Positions 19,723 through 28,927 of a DNA stretch of 64,000 nucleotides are shown one piece after another. Numbering within the stretch: the stretch's first letter is position 1; each line of letters begins with the position of its first letter. The notes beneath the pieces were generated by a model. The model searched no databases. It saw nothing but the letters and a program-made list of their open reading frames with translations, and had not been told where the DNA came from. Position numbers and translations under genes: made by a program. Source of the stretch: Enterococcus ratti (GTDB taxonomy: Bacteria; Bacillota; Bacilli; Lactobacillales; Enterococcaceae); assembly GCF_001886195.1 (NCBI RefSeq), contig NZ_JXLB01000004.1, forward strand, positions 81,801-145,800, read 5' to 3'.

Positions 19723-21150
19723 ATGAAGTTAAGAAAAAATTTTTTATGGGGGGGAAGCATCGCCGCTCACCAATGCGAAGGTGCTTGGCAAGAAGGTGGC
19801 AAGGGACCTGCAATTATGGACTATGTTAGACAAGGTAGTTATCAGATTCCACGACAAATTGATCGGGTGATTTCATCTGAAATAATGTATCCATCCCATA
19901 CAGGTATTGATTTTTATCATCAATATAAAAAAGATATCTGTCTTTTTAGTGAAATGGGGTTTAAAGCGTTAAGAATCTCAATTGATTGGTCGCGGATTTT
20001 TCCCAACGGCGATGAGAAAACACCTAATCAAAAAGGTATCGCTTACTATCAAAAACTTGTAGACACGTTGCTCTTTTATGGAATTGAACCGATCGTGACT
20101 TTGTATCATTTTGAGATGCCCATTCATTTAGTTAAAGCATATGGTTCATGGACCAATCGGAAAGTCGTTGAATTTTATTTGAAGTTTTGCAAAACTATGT
20201 TTAATGCGTTAAAAGGAAAAGTTCGCTATTGGATAACGTTTAATGAAATGAATCATCTGGATCCACAAACAGAAGCAGCAGATATTTTTACGTATATTAT
20301 CGCAGGGTTAAAGTACTCTGAAATTGAGAATAAAGCACAAACGTTAGCTAAAATTGGTTATAATATGACTGTTGCTAGTTGTTCGGCCGTTGTTTTAGGT
20401 AAAAAAATTGATGAAAGAAATAAAATCGGCTGTGTATTTGGGATTGAACCTGTTTACCCGGTAGATTGCAATCCAACCAATGTATTGAATGCGTTCAAAC
20501 AAATGGAGCGAGATTTTTATCAAATTGATGCCATGTGTAAAGGAAATTTCCCCGAATATAAAATAAATGATTACGAAAATCAAGGAATAAAGCTAGTGAT
20601 TACCGAACAAGACAAAACTGTATTTTCTAAAGGAACATTGGATTTTATCGGTCTCAACTATTATGCCTCATCTGTTGCAACGTATGAAGGAGCTATTGAA
20701 GAAAAGAGTACGTTATTTGGCGGACTGCAAAACCCTTATCTTGTAACGAGTAAATGGGGATGGACCATTGATCCTACTGGCTTGCGGTATCTATTAAATT
20801 ATACGTATCGAAAATATGGATTACCGATTATAGTCACTGAAAATGGACTAGGAGCTGCCGATCATCTGACAAGCGATAAAAAAGTCCATGATGTATATCG
20901 AATTGAGTATCTAAAACAGCACATTCAACAAATGAAGAAGGCTATTGAAGAAGATCAAGTCGATTGTTTTGGTTATTTGACGTGGGCACCAATTGATTTA
21001 GTCAGTGCGACAACTGGAGAAATGAAGAAAAGATATGGTTTTATCTATGTCGATAAAGAAGATGATGGACACGGAACATTGGAAAGAGTTAAGAAGGATT
21101 CTTTTGAATGGTATAAAAGAGTCATTCATTCAAACGGTGAAGTGCTCTAA
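19723..21150 (+). CDS. GH1 6-phospho-beta-glucosidase
   Basis: A 475-residue cytosolic enzyme with GAAGGTG upstream. Both catalytic glutamates are present: Glu175 in YWITFNEMN and Glu373 in IIVTENGLG. The phosphate-binding C-terminus [14 protein letters not shown] is also present. It cleaves the phosphorylated beta-glucoside delivered by the adjacent permease to glucose-6-phosphate and aglycone. It serves as the intact comparison for the Gln-variant GH1 at 5733-7178. Confidence 0.93.
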   Translation: MKLRKNFLWGGSIAAHQCEGAWQEGGKGPAIMDYVRQGSYQIPRQIDRVISSEIMYPSHTGIDFYHQYKKDICLFSEMGFKALRISIDWSRIFPNGDEKTPNQKGIAYYQKLVDTLLFYGIEPIVTLYHFEMPIHLVKAYGSWTNRKVVEFYLKFCKTMFNALKGKVRYWITFNEMNHLDPQTEAADIFTYIIAGLKYSEIENKAQTLAKIGYNMTVASCSAVVLGKKIDERNKIGCVFGIEPVYPVDCNPTNVLNAFKQMERDFYQIDAMCKGNFPEYKINDYENQGIKLVITEQDKTVFSKGTLDFIGLNYYASSVATYEGAIEEKSTLFGGLQNPYLVTSKWGWTIDPTGLRYLLNYTYRKYGLPIIVTENGLGAADHLTSDKKVHDVYRIEYLKQHIQQMKKAIEEDQVDCFGYLTWAPIDLVSATTGEMKKRYGFIYVDKEDDGHGTLERVKKDSFEWYKRVIHSNGEVL

Positions 21151-21153
21151 CTA

Positions 21154-21180
21154 ATGAGGCAGAAATTCCTCATCTTTTAT
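21154..21180 (+). terminator. Weak terminator after the bgl operon
   Basis: ATGAGG and CCTCAT pair over an eight-base loop, followed by CTTTTAT. The stem is short. Stronger hairpins follow downstream. Confidence 0.4.
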
Positions 21181-21335
21181 AGGTGAAGGAGAAATGCTGT
21201 GTAGTTTAGTGAAGATAGGTGTTCTAAATTACGAATATAAATATAAGACTAAGTAAACTTAACATAAACAATAAGTATTGATTTGTCATTGAAGATATAG
21301 TGTGTATTTTCATAGTGGATTTTTAACTTAAAATG

Positions 21336-21368
21336 AGAGGCTGATAGCAATAGCTCAGCCTCTTGTTT
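21336..21368 (+). terminator. Terminator-like hairpin
   Basis: AGAGGCTGA and TCAGCCTCT form a perfect 9-bp stem with a 10-base loop, followed by TGTTTATT. Confidence 0.6.
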
Positions 21369-21434
21369 ATTGATAAAAATAGTTAAATATGGTTTATTTT
21401 ATTTGAGCAATAAAATAACTTGTAAATGAAGAGC

Positions 21435-21477
21435 GATCCGTTCACTTAAAATAATTAGTTGAACGGGTTATTTTTTT
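21435..21477 (+). terminator. Terminator-like hairpin
   Basis: GATCCGTTCA and TGAACGGGTT form a stem with one G-T pair and a mid-sized loop, followed by ATTTTTTT. Confidence 0.65.
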
Positions 21478-21918
21478 ATAAGTAAGCGTTTATTACAAAA
21501 AGTTGTGTCGTCATTTTCTTATTCTTTAAATGATCAAAAGGAAACTTAATTCTTATCTTGTTGAAACAATCAAAAACTTTACCCGAGAAAGATAAACTAA
21601 TTTCAAAAATAAAACAATAAGGTAAAAAGCGAATTATTGATACATGTCTTTAGTTTTTTGCTAAAGAACGTATTTAATAAAAGAAAGCTTACTTTTTAAA
21701 AGGTCTCAAGTACAGCATTCAAAAATTGTAATAGTAAGAGAAAAACAAGAAATTTGCTAACTTTAAAAGTAAAGACGAATTTAGTCAATTTTTTAATACA
21801 GTAAAGGAGTAATTGATTATGTGAAAAGCTAAACACTTATACGTATGGAAAGGATAGTCATTATGACTGTTGCTAATTTTTTGCCAAGTCAACTGGCAGA
21901 AAGTTCTACTTTTTAAAC

Positions 21919-21938
21919 TGTAAGCGCGAACATATACT
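21919..21938 (+). promoter_or_regulatory. cre-like site and possible -10 of the ascorbate-type PTS cluster
   Basis: TGTAAGCGCGAACA (21919-21932) matches the cre core with one deviation. TATACT at 21933 could be a -10. No good -35 is seen, as expected for an activator-dependent promoter. Confidence 0.5.
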
Positions 21939-21959
21939 TAATGTAGAAAGGAAATTTAA

Positions 21960-24044
21960 ATGATGAAGACAAGAACGGTAGATTTGCTGCAAAAGCTTAG
22001 AGCTTATAAGTATCCAATCAAAGCAGAACAATTAGCTGCTGAATACCATGTAAGTAAGCGAACGATTCGACAAGACGTTCTTGAAGCGAACAGTTGGTTA
22101 AAAACTCAAGGATTGTCGGAAATCAAGTCGCTACGTAATCAAGGTTTTTTGTTGCACTTAAATAAGGAAGAAGAAAAACAGTTAGAAAAACGTTGGACTG
22201 CTTTTGACGAGGGTGTATTAAGTCGATCAGAACGACTGTTTGAATTACTTTTAGCAATTGCGTATGAGGAGAAACCTGTTTTTCTTAATCATAAAGAGGA
22301 ATCTTTTATGGTATCGAAAAGTACAATGGATGAAGATATCCGTCGTTTAAGAGCAAAAGTATTGAAATATGGCATTGAAATTATCAGTTGTGGTAAGCAA
22401 GGATTGATGTACAAGGGGGCGGAGCGTTCTATACGAACCATGCTCTATGATTTAATTAATAAAAATCTCGGCAAAGTGGATTTTTATTTAAATAGCGAAG
22501 TAGCAGTAACTTCTTCACAAAAAATTTTTTATCGGTATTTTTCTGTAGGAGAAATTGAACGACTAGAAAAAATATATTCAAAGAAATTGATCAGGCCAAA
22601 AGATGAAATATATAAAAAGCAGCTTTTGCTTTTTATGTTGATTTGGATTCAAAGGGTGAGAAAACATGAATTTATTTCAGAGTTAAATTGGAAAAATTTT
22701 GAAGATGAACAAGCAAATTTTGCTAGTTTTATTGAACAAATACGAAAAGAATTTTGTCTTCATGAGGTTCCGCAAGTTGAATGTCAGTATATTCGTTTTA
22801 TGATGGAAACATTTGATTCAAGAGATATTTCTAATTCCATCGAGTGGGTACAAGCACAAATACTGACAATCCAGTTGATTCAAAATGTGGAAGAGATAAC
22901 AACCATTCCTTTTCATTTAAAGGAAGAATTACTGTTTGAAAATCTTTATAAGCATGTGGCCGCATTAATTGTCAGAATAAAAAATAATGCACAAGTGATA
23001 AATCCATTGAAAGAAAGTATACGCACAACCTATGAAACAATTTATCAGGCTGTGGTTCATTTTATACCAACGATTGAAGAAATGATTGGTGGTACAGTCG
23101 TTGAGGATGAAGTAGCGTTTCTTGTTATCCATTTTTCGACGATAGTTAGTGCAATGAAGCAAAATCTATCCTATTTTTACAAAGCTGTTGTCGTCTGTAA
23201 TCATGGGATGGCCACAGGAAATCTTCTAGCTGAAAATTTAAAAGAAAAATTTCCACAAATTGAAATAGTAGCCGTACTGAGTGCAAAAGAAAGTGTACTC
23301 GTCGATAAATTAGACATTGATTTGATTTTCACTACATTGCAATTGCCTTGTCAAAGAAAGCCGATTCTTGTCATTGATCCTATTTTAACAGAGAACAGTC
23401 GACCGTTAGTAACGGAATTTTTAAAAACACATCATGAGTTGCAGCGTTTAAAGCCAAATAACAAAAAAGTAACGAAATTGTTTACGAATGTTTTAGCGAT
23501 TATAGAAGAAAGCGGTGGAAAAATTGATTCTTGTATTTATGCCAAATTAGAGCGATTATTTGAGAAAAATAAGCTAGAAATCACTAAAAGGGAGATTCGA
23601 CCAATGTTAAAAGATATTTTGACAGATAGTCATATTTTAATTCAAAAACAGGCGGAGATTTGGCAAGAAGCGATTGAAGTAGTCGCTAAGCCGTTAATTA
23701 AAGAAAGTATCATTGAAACATGTTACGTGAATGCGATGATTCAAGCAGTAGAATCCTATGGAGCGTATATTGTGATTGGAAAACATTTAGCTTTAGCTCA
23801 CGCTCGTCCAGAAGATGGTGTGAATAAATTAGGAGTTAGTGTTGCGACATTAAAGAATCCTATCAATTTTGGAAACAATGAAATGGATCCTGTAAAAATT
23901 ATTTTTTGTCTAGCGGCAGTGGATTCTTATTCTCATTTATCAATTATGAAAGAGCTAATTTCGTTAATTAATGATGAAAAAAAATTAAACCAGCTGATTC
24001 AATGCTCGAAAATTGAAACATTTAAAACATTGCTTTTTAAATAA
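21960..24044 (+). CDS. PRD regulator with phosphorylatable EIIB and EIIA domains
   Basis: A 694-residue protein starting at one of two tandem ATGs after GAAAGG. Order: HTH (1-60, IKAEQLAAEYHVSKRTIRQD), second HTH-like region (about 95-165), two PRDs (about 180-395), an EIIB domain with Cys413 in VVVCNHGMATGNLL, and an ascorbate/galactitol-type EIIA domain with His614 in LALAHARPEDGV. It probably activates the cluster it heads. The cluster has separate IIB and IIC genes but no separate IIA, so this C-terminal domain might also be the working IIA (inference). MtlR-like regulators have the same architecture. Confidence 0.85.
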   Translation: MMKTRTVDLLQKLRAYKYPIKAEQLAAEYHVSKRTIRQDVLEANSWLKTQGLSEIKSLRNQGFLLHLNKEEEKQLEKRWTAFDEGVLSRSERLFELLLAIAYEEKPVFLNHKEESFMVSKSTMDEDIRRLRAKVLKYGIEIISCGKQGLMYKGAERSIRTMLYDLINKNLGKVDFYLNSEVAVTSSQKIFYRYFSVGEIERLEKIYSKKLIRPKDEIYKKQLLLFMLIWIQRVRKHEFISELNWKNFEDEQANFASFIEQIRKEFCLHEVPQVECQYIRFMMETFDSRDISNSIEWVQAQILTIQLIQNVEEITTIPFHLKEELLFENLYKHVAALIVRIKNNAQVINPLKESIRTTYETIYQAVVHFIPTIEEMIGGTVVEDEVAFLVIHFSTIVSAMKQNLSYFYKAVVVCNHGMATGNLLAENLKEKFPQIEIVAVLSAKESVLVDKLDIDLIFTTLQLPCQRKPILVIDPILTENSRPLVTEFLKTHHELQRLKPNNKKVTKLFTNVLAIIEESGGKIDSCIYAKLERLFEKNKLEITKREIRPMLKDILTDSHILIQKQAEIWQEAIEVVAKPLIKESIIETCYVNAMIQAVESYGAYIVIGKHLALAHARPEDGVNKLGVSVATLKNPINFGNNEMDPVKIIFCLAAVDSYSHLSIMKELISLINDEKKLNQLIQCSKIETFKTLLFK

Positions 24045-24062
24045 AAAGAAAAGGTGAAAAAA

Positions 24063-24365
24063 ATGAGTAAATTAACTATTTTATTTGTATGTGGTGCAGG
24101 ATTAGGAAGCAGTTTTGCAGCACAAATGGCAGCAGAAGATGTTTTGAGCAAGTTAGGCGTCAACGCAAAACTAGATCATTGCGATATTTCATCGGCTGTT
24201 TCAATGAGATCAGACGTCATTATTACGGCTGAAAATTTTCGCTCACAGTTCGAAAAGTTTACGATTGATTCCAATACTGCCATGGTTTATTTAAAGAATG
24301 TCGTTTCAAAAAGTGAAATTGAAGAAAAATTAACGCCAGTTTTATTAAACAAAGGAGCTATTTAA
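24063..24365 (+). CDS. PTS system, ascorbate-type IIB component
   Basis: A 100-residue cytosolic phosphocarrier starting MSKLTILFVCGAGLGSS; Cys10 lies in the CGAGLGSS loop. ATG at 24063 is preferred to GTG at 24054, because the AAAAGG ribosome binding site abuts the GTG and sits nine bases before the ATG. It pairs with the IIC downstream. Confidence 0.88.
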   Translation: MSKLTILFVCGAGLGSSFAAQMAAEDVLSKLGVNAKLDHCDISSAVSMRSDVIITAENFRSQFEKFTIDSNTAMVYLKNVVSKSEIEEKLTPVLLNKGAI

Positions 24366-24392
24366 AAAAACTATTATACAGGGGGAGAGAAA

Positions 24393-25682
24393 ATGGGCGT
24401 TATCAATTTTATTATCGAAAATATTTTAACACAAGCATCAATTACAATTGCGCTGATTGCGCTATTAGGGTTAGTGTTGCAAAAAAAATCAATAGGACAG
24501 ATTATTTCGGGGACTTTGAAAACTCTTTTAGGATTTCAAGTATTAAGTGCCGGTTCAAGCATCATTGTAGGAAGCTTAACCTATTTTGGGAGAATTTTTA
24601 CAAAAGGATTTCAAATGCAAGGAATTATTCCTTCTATAGAAGCAATTAATGGACAGGCAATGAATGAATTGGGATTAGGTAGAGAAATTGCATTAACTTT
24701 TTTAGCTATTTTTATTTTTAATATTTTGTTTGCTCGTTTTACTCCATGGAAATATATTTTTCTAACAGGACAAGCTATTCTTTGGATGGCAACCATGACA
24801 ACTATTTTTGGCTATTTTGCTGGGTTACGTGGGATAGTGTTAATTCTTGTTGGTGGGATAGTTGGAGCAATTTTTGCTGTTATGATGCCTGCGATTGCCC
24901 AGCCAATTATTCGTAAAGTTACAGGATCTGATGATATTGCATTGGGTCACTTTTGTACAATGGGCTATTTATTTGAAGCAGGGGTAGCGAAGATTTTTGG
25001 TGAGAAAGGAACGAAGAAAAAATCAATCGAAGAGATGAAGCTACCTACTCACTTTGAATTTTTACAAGACACCTATTTATCAGTAATGGTAGTGATGGTT
25101 CCATTATATATCGTCACAGTAATGTTTGCGGGAGAATCCTTTGCATCGGAGTTATCCGGAGGGCAAAATTACGTGATGTTTGCTTTTTTACAAGCCATTC
25201 AGTTTGTCGTTGGCGTCTACGTATTGTTAGCAGGAGTTCGTTTATTGTTAGGTGAAATTGTACCTGCCTTTCGTGGAATAGCTATGAAATTGGTACCAGA
25301 TGCCATACCTGCCCTTGATTGCCCAGTGTTTTTTCCTTATAGTCCCAATGCGGTAATTTTAGGATTTATTACAACGACAGTTGGCACGATTATCGCAATG
25401 TTTACTTTGCCGATGTTTGGTTTAGCGATGATTCTTCCGGGAATGTTGACCAACTTTTTTGCTGGAGGGACCGCCGGAATTTTTGGAAATGCAATTGGTG
25501 GTCGACGAGGAGCAATCATTGGCGGAATTGCTCATGGCTTTTTTATTACATTATTGCCAGCATTACTTGTCACTATTTTTAACTCTATGGGATTTATCAA
25601 CGCAACGGCAACAGATGTGGACACGGTGACAGCAGCATTATTGTATGCGTGGCTTTTAAGTCCTATTTTGAAAGTATTGTAA
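24393..25682 (+). CDS. PTS system, ascorbate-type (UlaA/SgaT) IIC permease
   Basis: A 429-residue membrane protein with about eleven hydrophobic segments and GGGGGAG before its ATG. UlaA-like landmarks include GTLKTLLGFQVLSAGSSIIV, FTPWKYIFLTGQAILWMATM and ALDCPVFFPYSPNAVILGF. It would import and phosphorylate a sugar or sugar acid. The neighbours are not the ula ascorbate-degrading genes, so ascorbate itself is not implied. Confidence 0.88.
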   Translation: MGVINFIIENILTQASITIALIALLGLVLQKKSIGQIISGTLKTLLGFQVLSAGSSIIVGSLTYFGRIFTKGFQMQGIIPSIEAINGQAMNELGLGREIALTFLAIFIFNILFARFTPWKYIFLTGQAILWMATMTTIFGYFAGLRGIVLILVGGIVGAIFAVMMPAIAQPIIRKVTGSDDIALGHFCTMGYLFEAGVAKIFGEKGTKKKSIEEMKLPTHFEFLQDTYLSVMVVMVPLYIVTVMFAGESFASELSGGQNYVMFAFLQAIQFVVGVYVLLAGVRLLLGEIVPAFRGIAMKLVPDAIPALDCPVFFPYSPNAVILGFITTTVGTIIAMFTLPMFGLAMILPGMLTNFFAGGTAGIFGNAIGGRRGAIIGGIAHGFFITLLPALLVTIFNSMGFINATATDVDTVTAALLYAWLLSPILKVL

Positions 25683-25695
25683 AGGAGAAAGGATC

Positions 25696-26088
25696 ATGTT
25701 CAAACGTTTTCAAAGGAAAAAAGCTCGAGAAGAAGAAATGTCCTTCCTTTCAAAAGAAGAAAGAAGACTCCTTCATGAAGAAGTTGAACAGCTAAATCAA
25801 GCAATTTCAAGTTGTGAAGATTTGGAGAAATTAGCAGTTCTTTTGGAACAAACGGGATTAAAATATGTTCGATTGGGTGAAAATAAGAAAGCAATGACTG
25901 TGTTAGAAGAAAGTTTGGCTACGAAGGTAAGTATTGGGGAAGGGTATAAAAAATTAATTACTTTATATAATGAATACCGAAAAGAAGCTGCACAAAAGGG
26001 GGATATCCAAGCGATTGATTATTATATGGGAAAACTGGATGAAATGCGCCAAATAGCCAAAAAGGGGACAATTAAAGGAACTAATTAA
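25696..26088 (+). CDS. Hypothetical 130-residue helical protein in the PTS cluster
   Basis: Not recognised. It is strongly charged and apparently all helical. The N-terminus is basic (MFKRFQRKKAREEEM). The middle resembles TPR-like helices (LAVLLEQTGLKYVRLGENKK, then AMTVLEESLATKV). AAAGGAG lies upstream and there are 14 bp after the IIC stop, so it is co-transcribed. It has no signal peptide or membrane segment. It may be an accessory or regulatory factor of the transporter or aldolase, but nothing in the sequence settles that. Confidence 0.65.
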   Translation: MFKRFQRKKAREEEMSFLSKEERRLLHEEVEQLNQAISSCEDLEKLAVLLEQTGLKYVRLGENKKAMTVLEESLATKVSIGEGYKKLITLYNEYRKEAAQKGDIQAIDYYMGKLDEMRQIAKKGTIKGTN

Positions 26089-26110
26089 TACGATAAAGGT
26101 GGATTTAGAG

Positions 26111-26953
26111 ATGTATACAACATTGAAAGAAGTAACTAAAGTAGCAGAAACATTAAATTTTACAGTGGGTGCATTTAATACTCATAATTTGGAAATGCTA
26201 CCAGCGATGCTACGAGCAGCAAAAGAAATGGGGGCGCCAATTATTATTCAGACCAGCGTAGATACGGCAAAATACATTGGAATGGATGTTTTAGTAAACG
26301 TAGTTAAAACGATCGCTAATGAAGAGATGATTGACGCCGTTTTACATTTGGACCATGCTAGAAATTTTGACGACATAAAACAAGCAATTGATAGCGGCTA
26401 TACGTCTGTGATGTATGACGGTTCTCATTTGCCATTTAAAGAAAATATTTTAAAGACTAAAGCAGTAGTTGATTATGCTCATGCGCATGGTGTTTCTGTT
26501 GAGGGAGAATTGGGAACAATTGGTGGAACTGAAGAAGGAATTCATGTGGCGGAAAATGACAAAGTCTATACAAAGCCAGCAGATGCAATGAAATTTGTAG
26601 CAGAAACTGGTGTGGATGCCTTAGCGATTGCAATTGGAACGAATCATGGTCAATTTAAAACAAAAACACAAATTAATCTCTCTTTATTAAAAGAAATTAA
26701 TGAAGTAGTAAAGGTGCCTTTAGTCATTCATGGTGGCACAGGAGTAAAAGAAGAAGATTATCCTGAACTGATCAATCATGGCATTCGTAAATTTAATGTA
26801 GGAACAGAGTTGCTTGTCAATTGGACAAAAATTGCTAAACAAACTTTTAGTGAAACAGCGATTAATAAGTCTTTGCGTCATAATGTTATCCCAGCGAATG
26901 AAGCAGTAAAAGAAATCATTAAGCATAAAATAGGTCTATTTTTAAATAGTTAG
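26111..26953 (+). CDS. Class II (zinc) ketose-bisphosphate aldolase family protein
   Basis: About 280 residues from ATG at 26111; AAAGGTGG lies nine bases upstream, whereas the GTG at 26099 overlaps it. Metal and active-site motifs are present: HLDHARNFDD, MYDGSHLPF, VEGELGTIGG, IGTNHGQ and VIHGGTG. The family cleaves fructose-1,6-, tagatose-1,6- or related ketose phosphates to dihydroxyacetone phosphate and an aldehyde. Its place in this operon suggests it acts on the sugar phosphate imported by the ascorbate-type PTS. The exact substrate is open. Confidence 0.88.
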   Translation: MYTTLKEVTKVAETLNFTVGAFNTHNLEMLPAMLRAAKEMGAPIIIQTSVDTAKYIGMDVLVNVVKTIANEEMIDAVLHLDHARNFDDIKQAIDSGYTSVMYDGSHLPFKENILKTKAVVDYAHAHGVSVEGELGTIGGTEEGIHVAENDKVYTKPADAMKFVAETGVDALAIAIGTNHGQFKTKTQINLSLLKEINEVVKVPLVIHGGTGVKEEDYPELINHGIRKFNVGTELLVNWTKIAKQTFSETAINKSLRHNVIPANEAVKEIIKHKIGLFLNS

Positions 26954-26970
26954 AATGGAAATGATGAAAA

Positions 26971-27600
26971 ATGAGAACTAGAAAAAAATATTTTATTCTT
27001 TTGGCTGGAAGCCCCGGAACAGGTAAAAGTTATTTGATGAATAAATTGCGGGAACGATTTTTGACAATGTACACTATAACACTTGATGAAATAAAGGAAT
27101 ATTATGCAGAATCAATTGGTTTTGATAGTTTAGAAGAACGAGCAGAACAAGAAAAAAATAAAGTATATCCATTTTTTTATCAAGCGTTGGAATTATATAT
27201 GGAAGCTGGTAAAAAAGTCATTGCATCAGAATATCCGTTTAGTGCGAAGCAAAAAAAGAAATTGTATTCTTTATCTAAGCAATATGAATATGAAGTTATC
27301 ACCATTCGACTAATTGCAGATTTTGATGTTTTATGGACACGTCGCTACAAAAGAGATCGAGAATCTGATCGCCATTTAAGCTATATTATGGACCATTATC
27401 ACTATGGGGATGTTTTGAAAGACCGTTCATTAGGAACGAACCATATCACAAAAGAAGTATTTAAACAAATAATTACTGATCGAAAATATGATGAGTTTGA
27501 ATTAGGAACATTGTATGAATTTGATGTCACTGACTTTGAAAAAGTAAATTATGCCCCTTTACTGGATAGACTAGTATGGCAAGTTGAACATGACGAGTAG
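26971..27600 (+). CDS. P-loop kinase-like (AAA_33-type) protein
   Basis: A 209-residue protein with a Walker A motif at residues 13-20 (GSPGTGKS). An Asp (TLDEIKEYY) follows about 25 residues later. The C-terminal half is basic and arginine-rich, with a lid-like segment (LWTRRYKRDRESDRHLSY). This layout fits small-molecule kinases of the zeta-toxin/AAA_33 superfamily. It sits 17 bp after the aldolase gene, so a catabolic phosphorylation step is plausible, but no substrate can be named. GGAAATGATG upstream is a weak ribosome binding site. Confidence 0.65.
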   Translation: MRTRKKYFILLAGSPGTGKSYLMNKLRERFLTMYTITLDEIKEYYAESIGFDSLEERAEQEKNKVYPFFYQALELYMEAGKKVIASEYPFSAKQKKKLYSLSKQYEYEVITIRLIADFDVLWTRRYKRDRESDRHLSYIMDHYHYGDVLKDRSLGTNHITKEVFKQIITDRKYDEFELGTLYEFDVTDFEKVNYAPLLDRLVWQVEHDE

Positions 27601-27771
27601 TCTTTAAAGATTGGAAAAAGAAACTTTGGCTAACCAAACACTTCATTGTGACTTATTTGAATAACCTTCCTTTTTATATAAAAAAATAGTTAGTCAAAAA
27701 CAAACTATTAATTAAAATTGTGTAATAAACCTTCAATAGGTATAATGAAAGGAAAAAGGGAGGAATCAACA

Positions 27772-28710
27772 ATGAAAATTGCAATTGCTGGTGCTGGAGC
27801 GATGGGAAGTCGTTTTGGTCTGATGTTGCACCAAGGAGGAAATGAAGTTCTATTGATTGATGGCTGGGCTGAGCACGTCCAACAAATAAAAGAACATGGT
27901 TTACAAGCAGATTACAATGGAGAAAAAGTGGTTGTTCAGTTGCCAATTGTTCTTCAATCAGAAGTAGTTAAAGAAGATCAAGCAGATTTGATTATCTTAT
28001 TTACAAAAGCGATGCAGTTAGAAAAAATGCTAATGGATATCCGTTCATTAATTAAAGAAGATACAGAAGTATTGTGCTTGTTAAATGGGATCGGACATGA
28101 AGACATTATTGAAAAATTTGTCCCCATGAAAAATATTTATATTGGTAATACGATGTGGACGGCAGGATTAGAAGGACCCGGACAAGTAAAATTATTTGGT
28201 AATGGTTCCATTGAATTGCAAAATCTTGGTGCAAACAAAGAAGAGGCAGCAAAAGAACTAGCTAAAAAGTTATCAGAGTCTGGGTTGAATGCGGTATTTT
28301 CAGAAAACATCCATTACTCCATTTATCGCAAAGCTTGTGTGAATGGCACAATGAACGGTTTGTGTACAATTCTAGATGTCAACATGGCTGGTTTAGGAAA
28401 AACTTCGACTGCGCACAAGATGGTTGAAACAATCGTTCAGGAGTTTGCTAAAGTTGCAGCAGTAGAAAATGTTCACTTAGATATTTCAGAAGTGATTGCT
28501 CACTGCGAATCATGTTTTAATCCAAAAACAATTGGACAACATTATCCTTCCATGTATCAAGACTTAATAAAAAATCATCGTTTAACTGAAATCGACTATA
28601 TCAACGGAGCCATTTCCAGAAAAGGAAAAAAATATGGGATTGCTACGCCTTATTGTGATTTCTTGACAGAATTGATTCATGCAAAAGAAGATTGCTTAAA
28701 TGTCAAATGA
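27772..28710 (+). CDS. Ketopantoate reductase (PanE/ApbA) family oxidoreductase
   Basis: A 312-residue protein; ATG at 27772 is chosen for the GGGAGG 10 bases upstream. The N-terminal Rossmann motif is MKIAIAGAGAMGSRFGL. Catalytic-type Lys and Glu regions follow (YRKACVNGTMNGLCTI, then LTEIDYINGAI), as in PanE. Family members reduce 2-keto acids such as ketopantoate with NADPH. It follows the PTS/aldolase genes after a 171-bp gap, so it may serve that pathway on an unusual 2-keto acid or simply pantothenate synthesis. A strong terminator follows. Confidence 0.82.
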   Translation: MKIAIAGAGAMGSRFGLMLHQGGNEVLLIDGWAEHVQQIKEHGLQADYNGEKVVVQLPIVLQSEVVKEDQADLIILFTKAMQLEKMLMDIRSLIKEDTEVLCLLNGIGHEDIIEKFVPMKNIYIGNTMWTAGLEGPGQVKLFGNGSIELQNLGANKEEAAKELAKKLSESGLNAVFSENIHYSIYRKACVNGTMNGLCTILDVNMAGLGKTSTAHKMVETIVQEFAKVAAVENVHLDISEVIAHCESCFNPKTIGQHYPSMYQDLIKNHRLTEIDYINGAISRKGKKYGIATPYCDFLTELIHAKEDCLNVK

Positions 28711-28834
28711 CTGAGAGCTAAGCAGAATTTATAAATGTTTTATTTTCTAAGAGCGACGATCAAATCTTCGAGTTTGTTATTTAAATAGATGTAACGTGTT
28801 GTTACTGTTTACTAAGCTGTTACTTTTCTACTAC

Positions 28835-28878
28835 AAAGCATCCTTTGAAGAAAAAATAGTTTCAAAGGATGCTTTTTT
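28835..28878. terminator. Strong bidirectional-looking terminator
   Basis: AAAGCATCCTTTGAA and TTCAAAGGATGCTTT form a 15-bp perfect stem, with TTT on the plus-strand side. It separates the convergent PanE-like and GH92 genes. Confidence 0.85.
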
Positions 28879-28927
28879 AGAATTAAAATTGTTTGCTAAT
28901 GTTTTCTTTATTATTGAACAATTCCGA

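Larger units (their letters stand above)
21181..21918. other. Long intergenic region between two PTS loci
   Basis: About 740 bp. It holds two terminator-like hairpins (21336-21368 and 21435-21477). The rest is AT-rich with no gene seen. A 17-codon frame near 21863 (MTVANFLPSQLAESSTF) may be a relic. Confidence 0.45.

Noticed and set aside
24393..25682. Calling the cluster an ascorbate (ula) operon
   Set aside because: The permease family fits, but the ascorbate-6-phosphate lactonase, decarboxylase and epimerase genes are absent. The neighbours are a ketose-bisphosphate-type aldolase and a 2-keto acid reductase.
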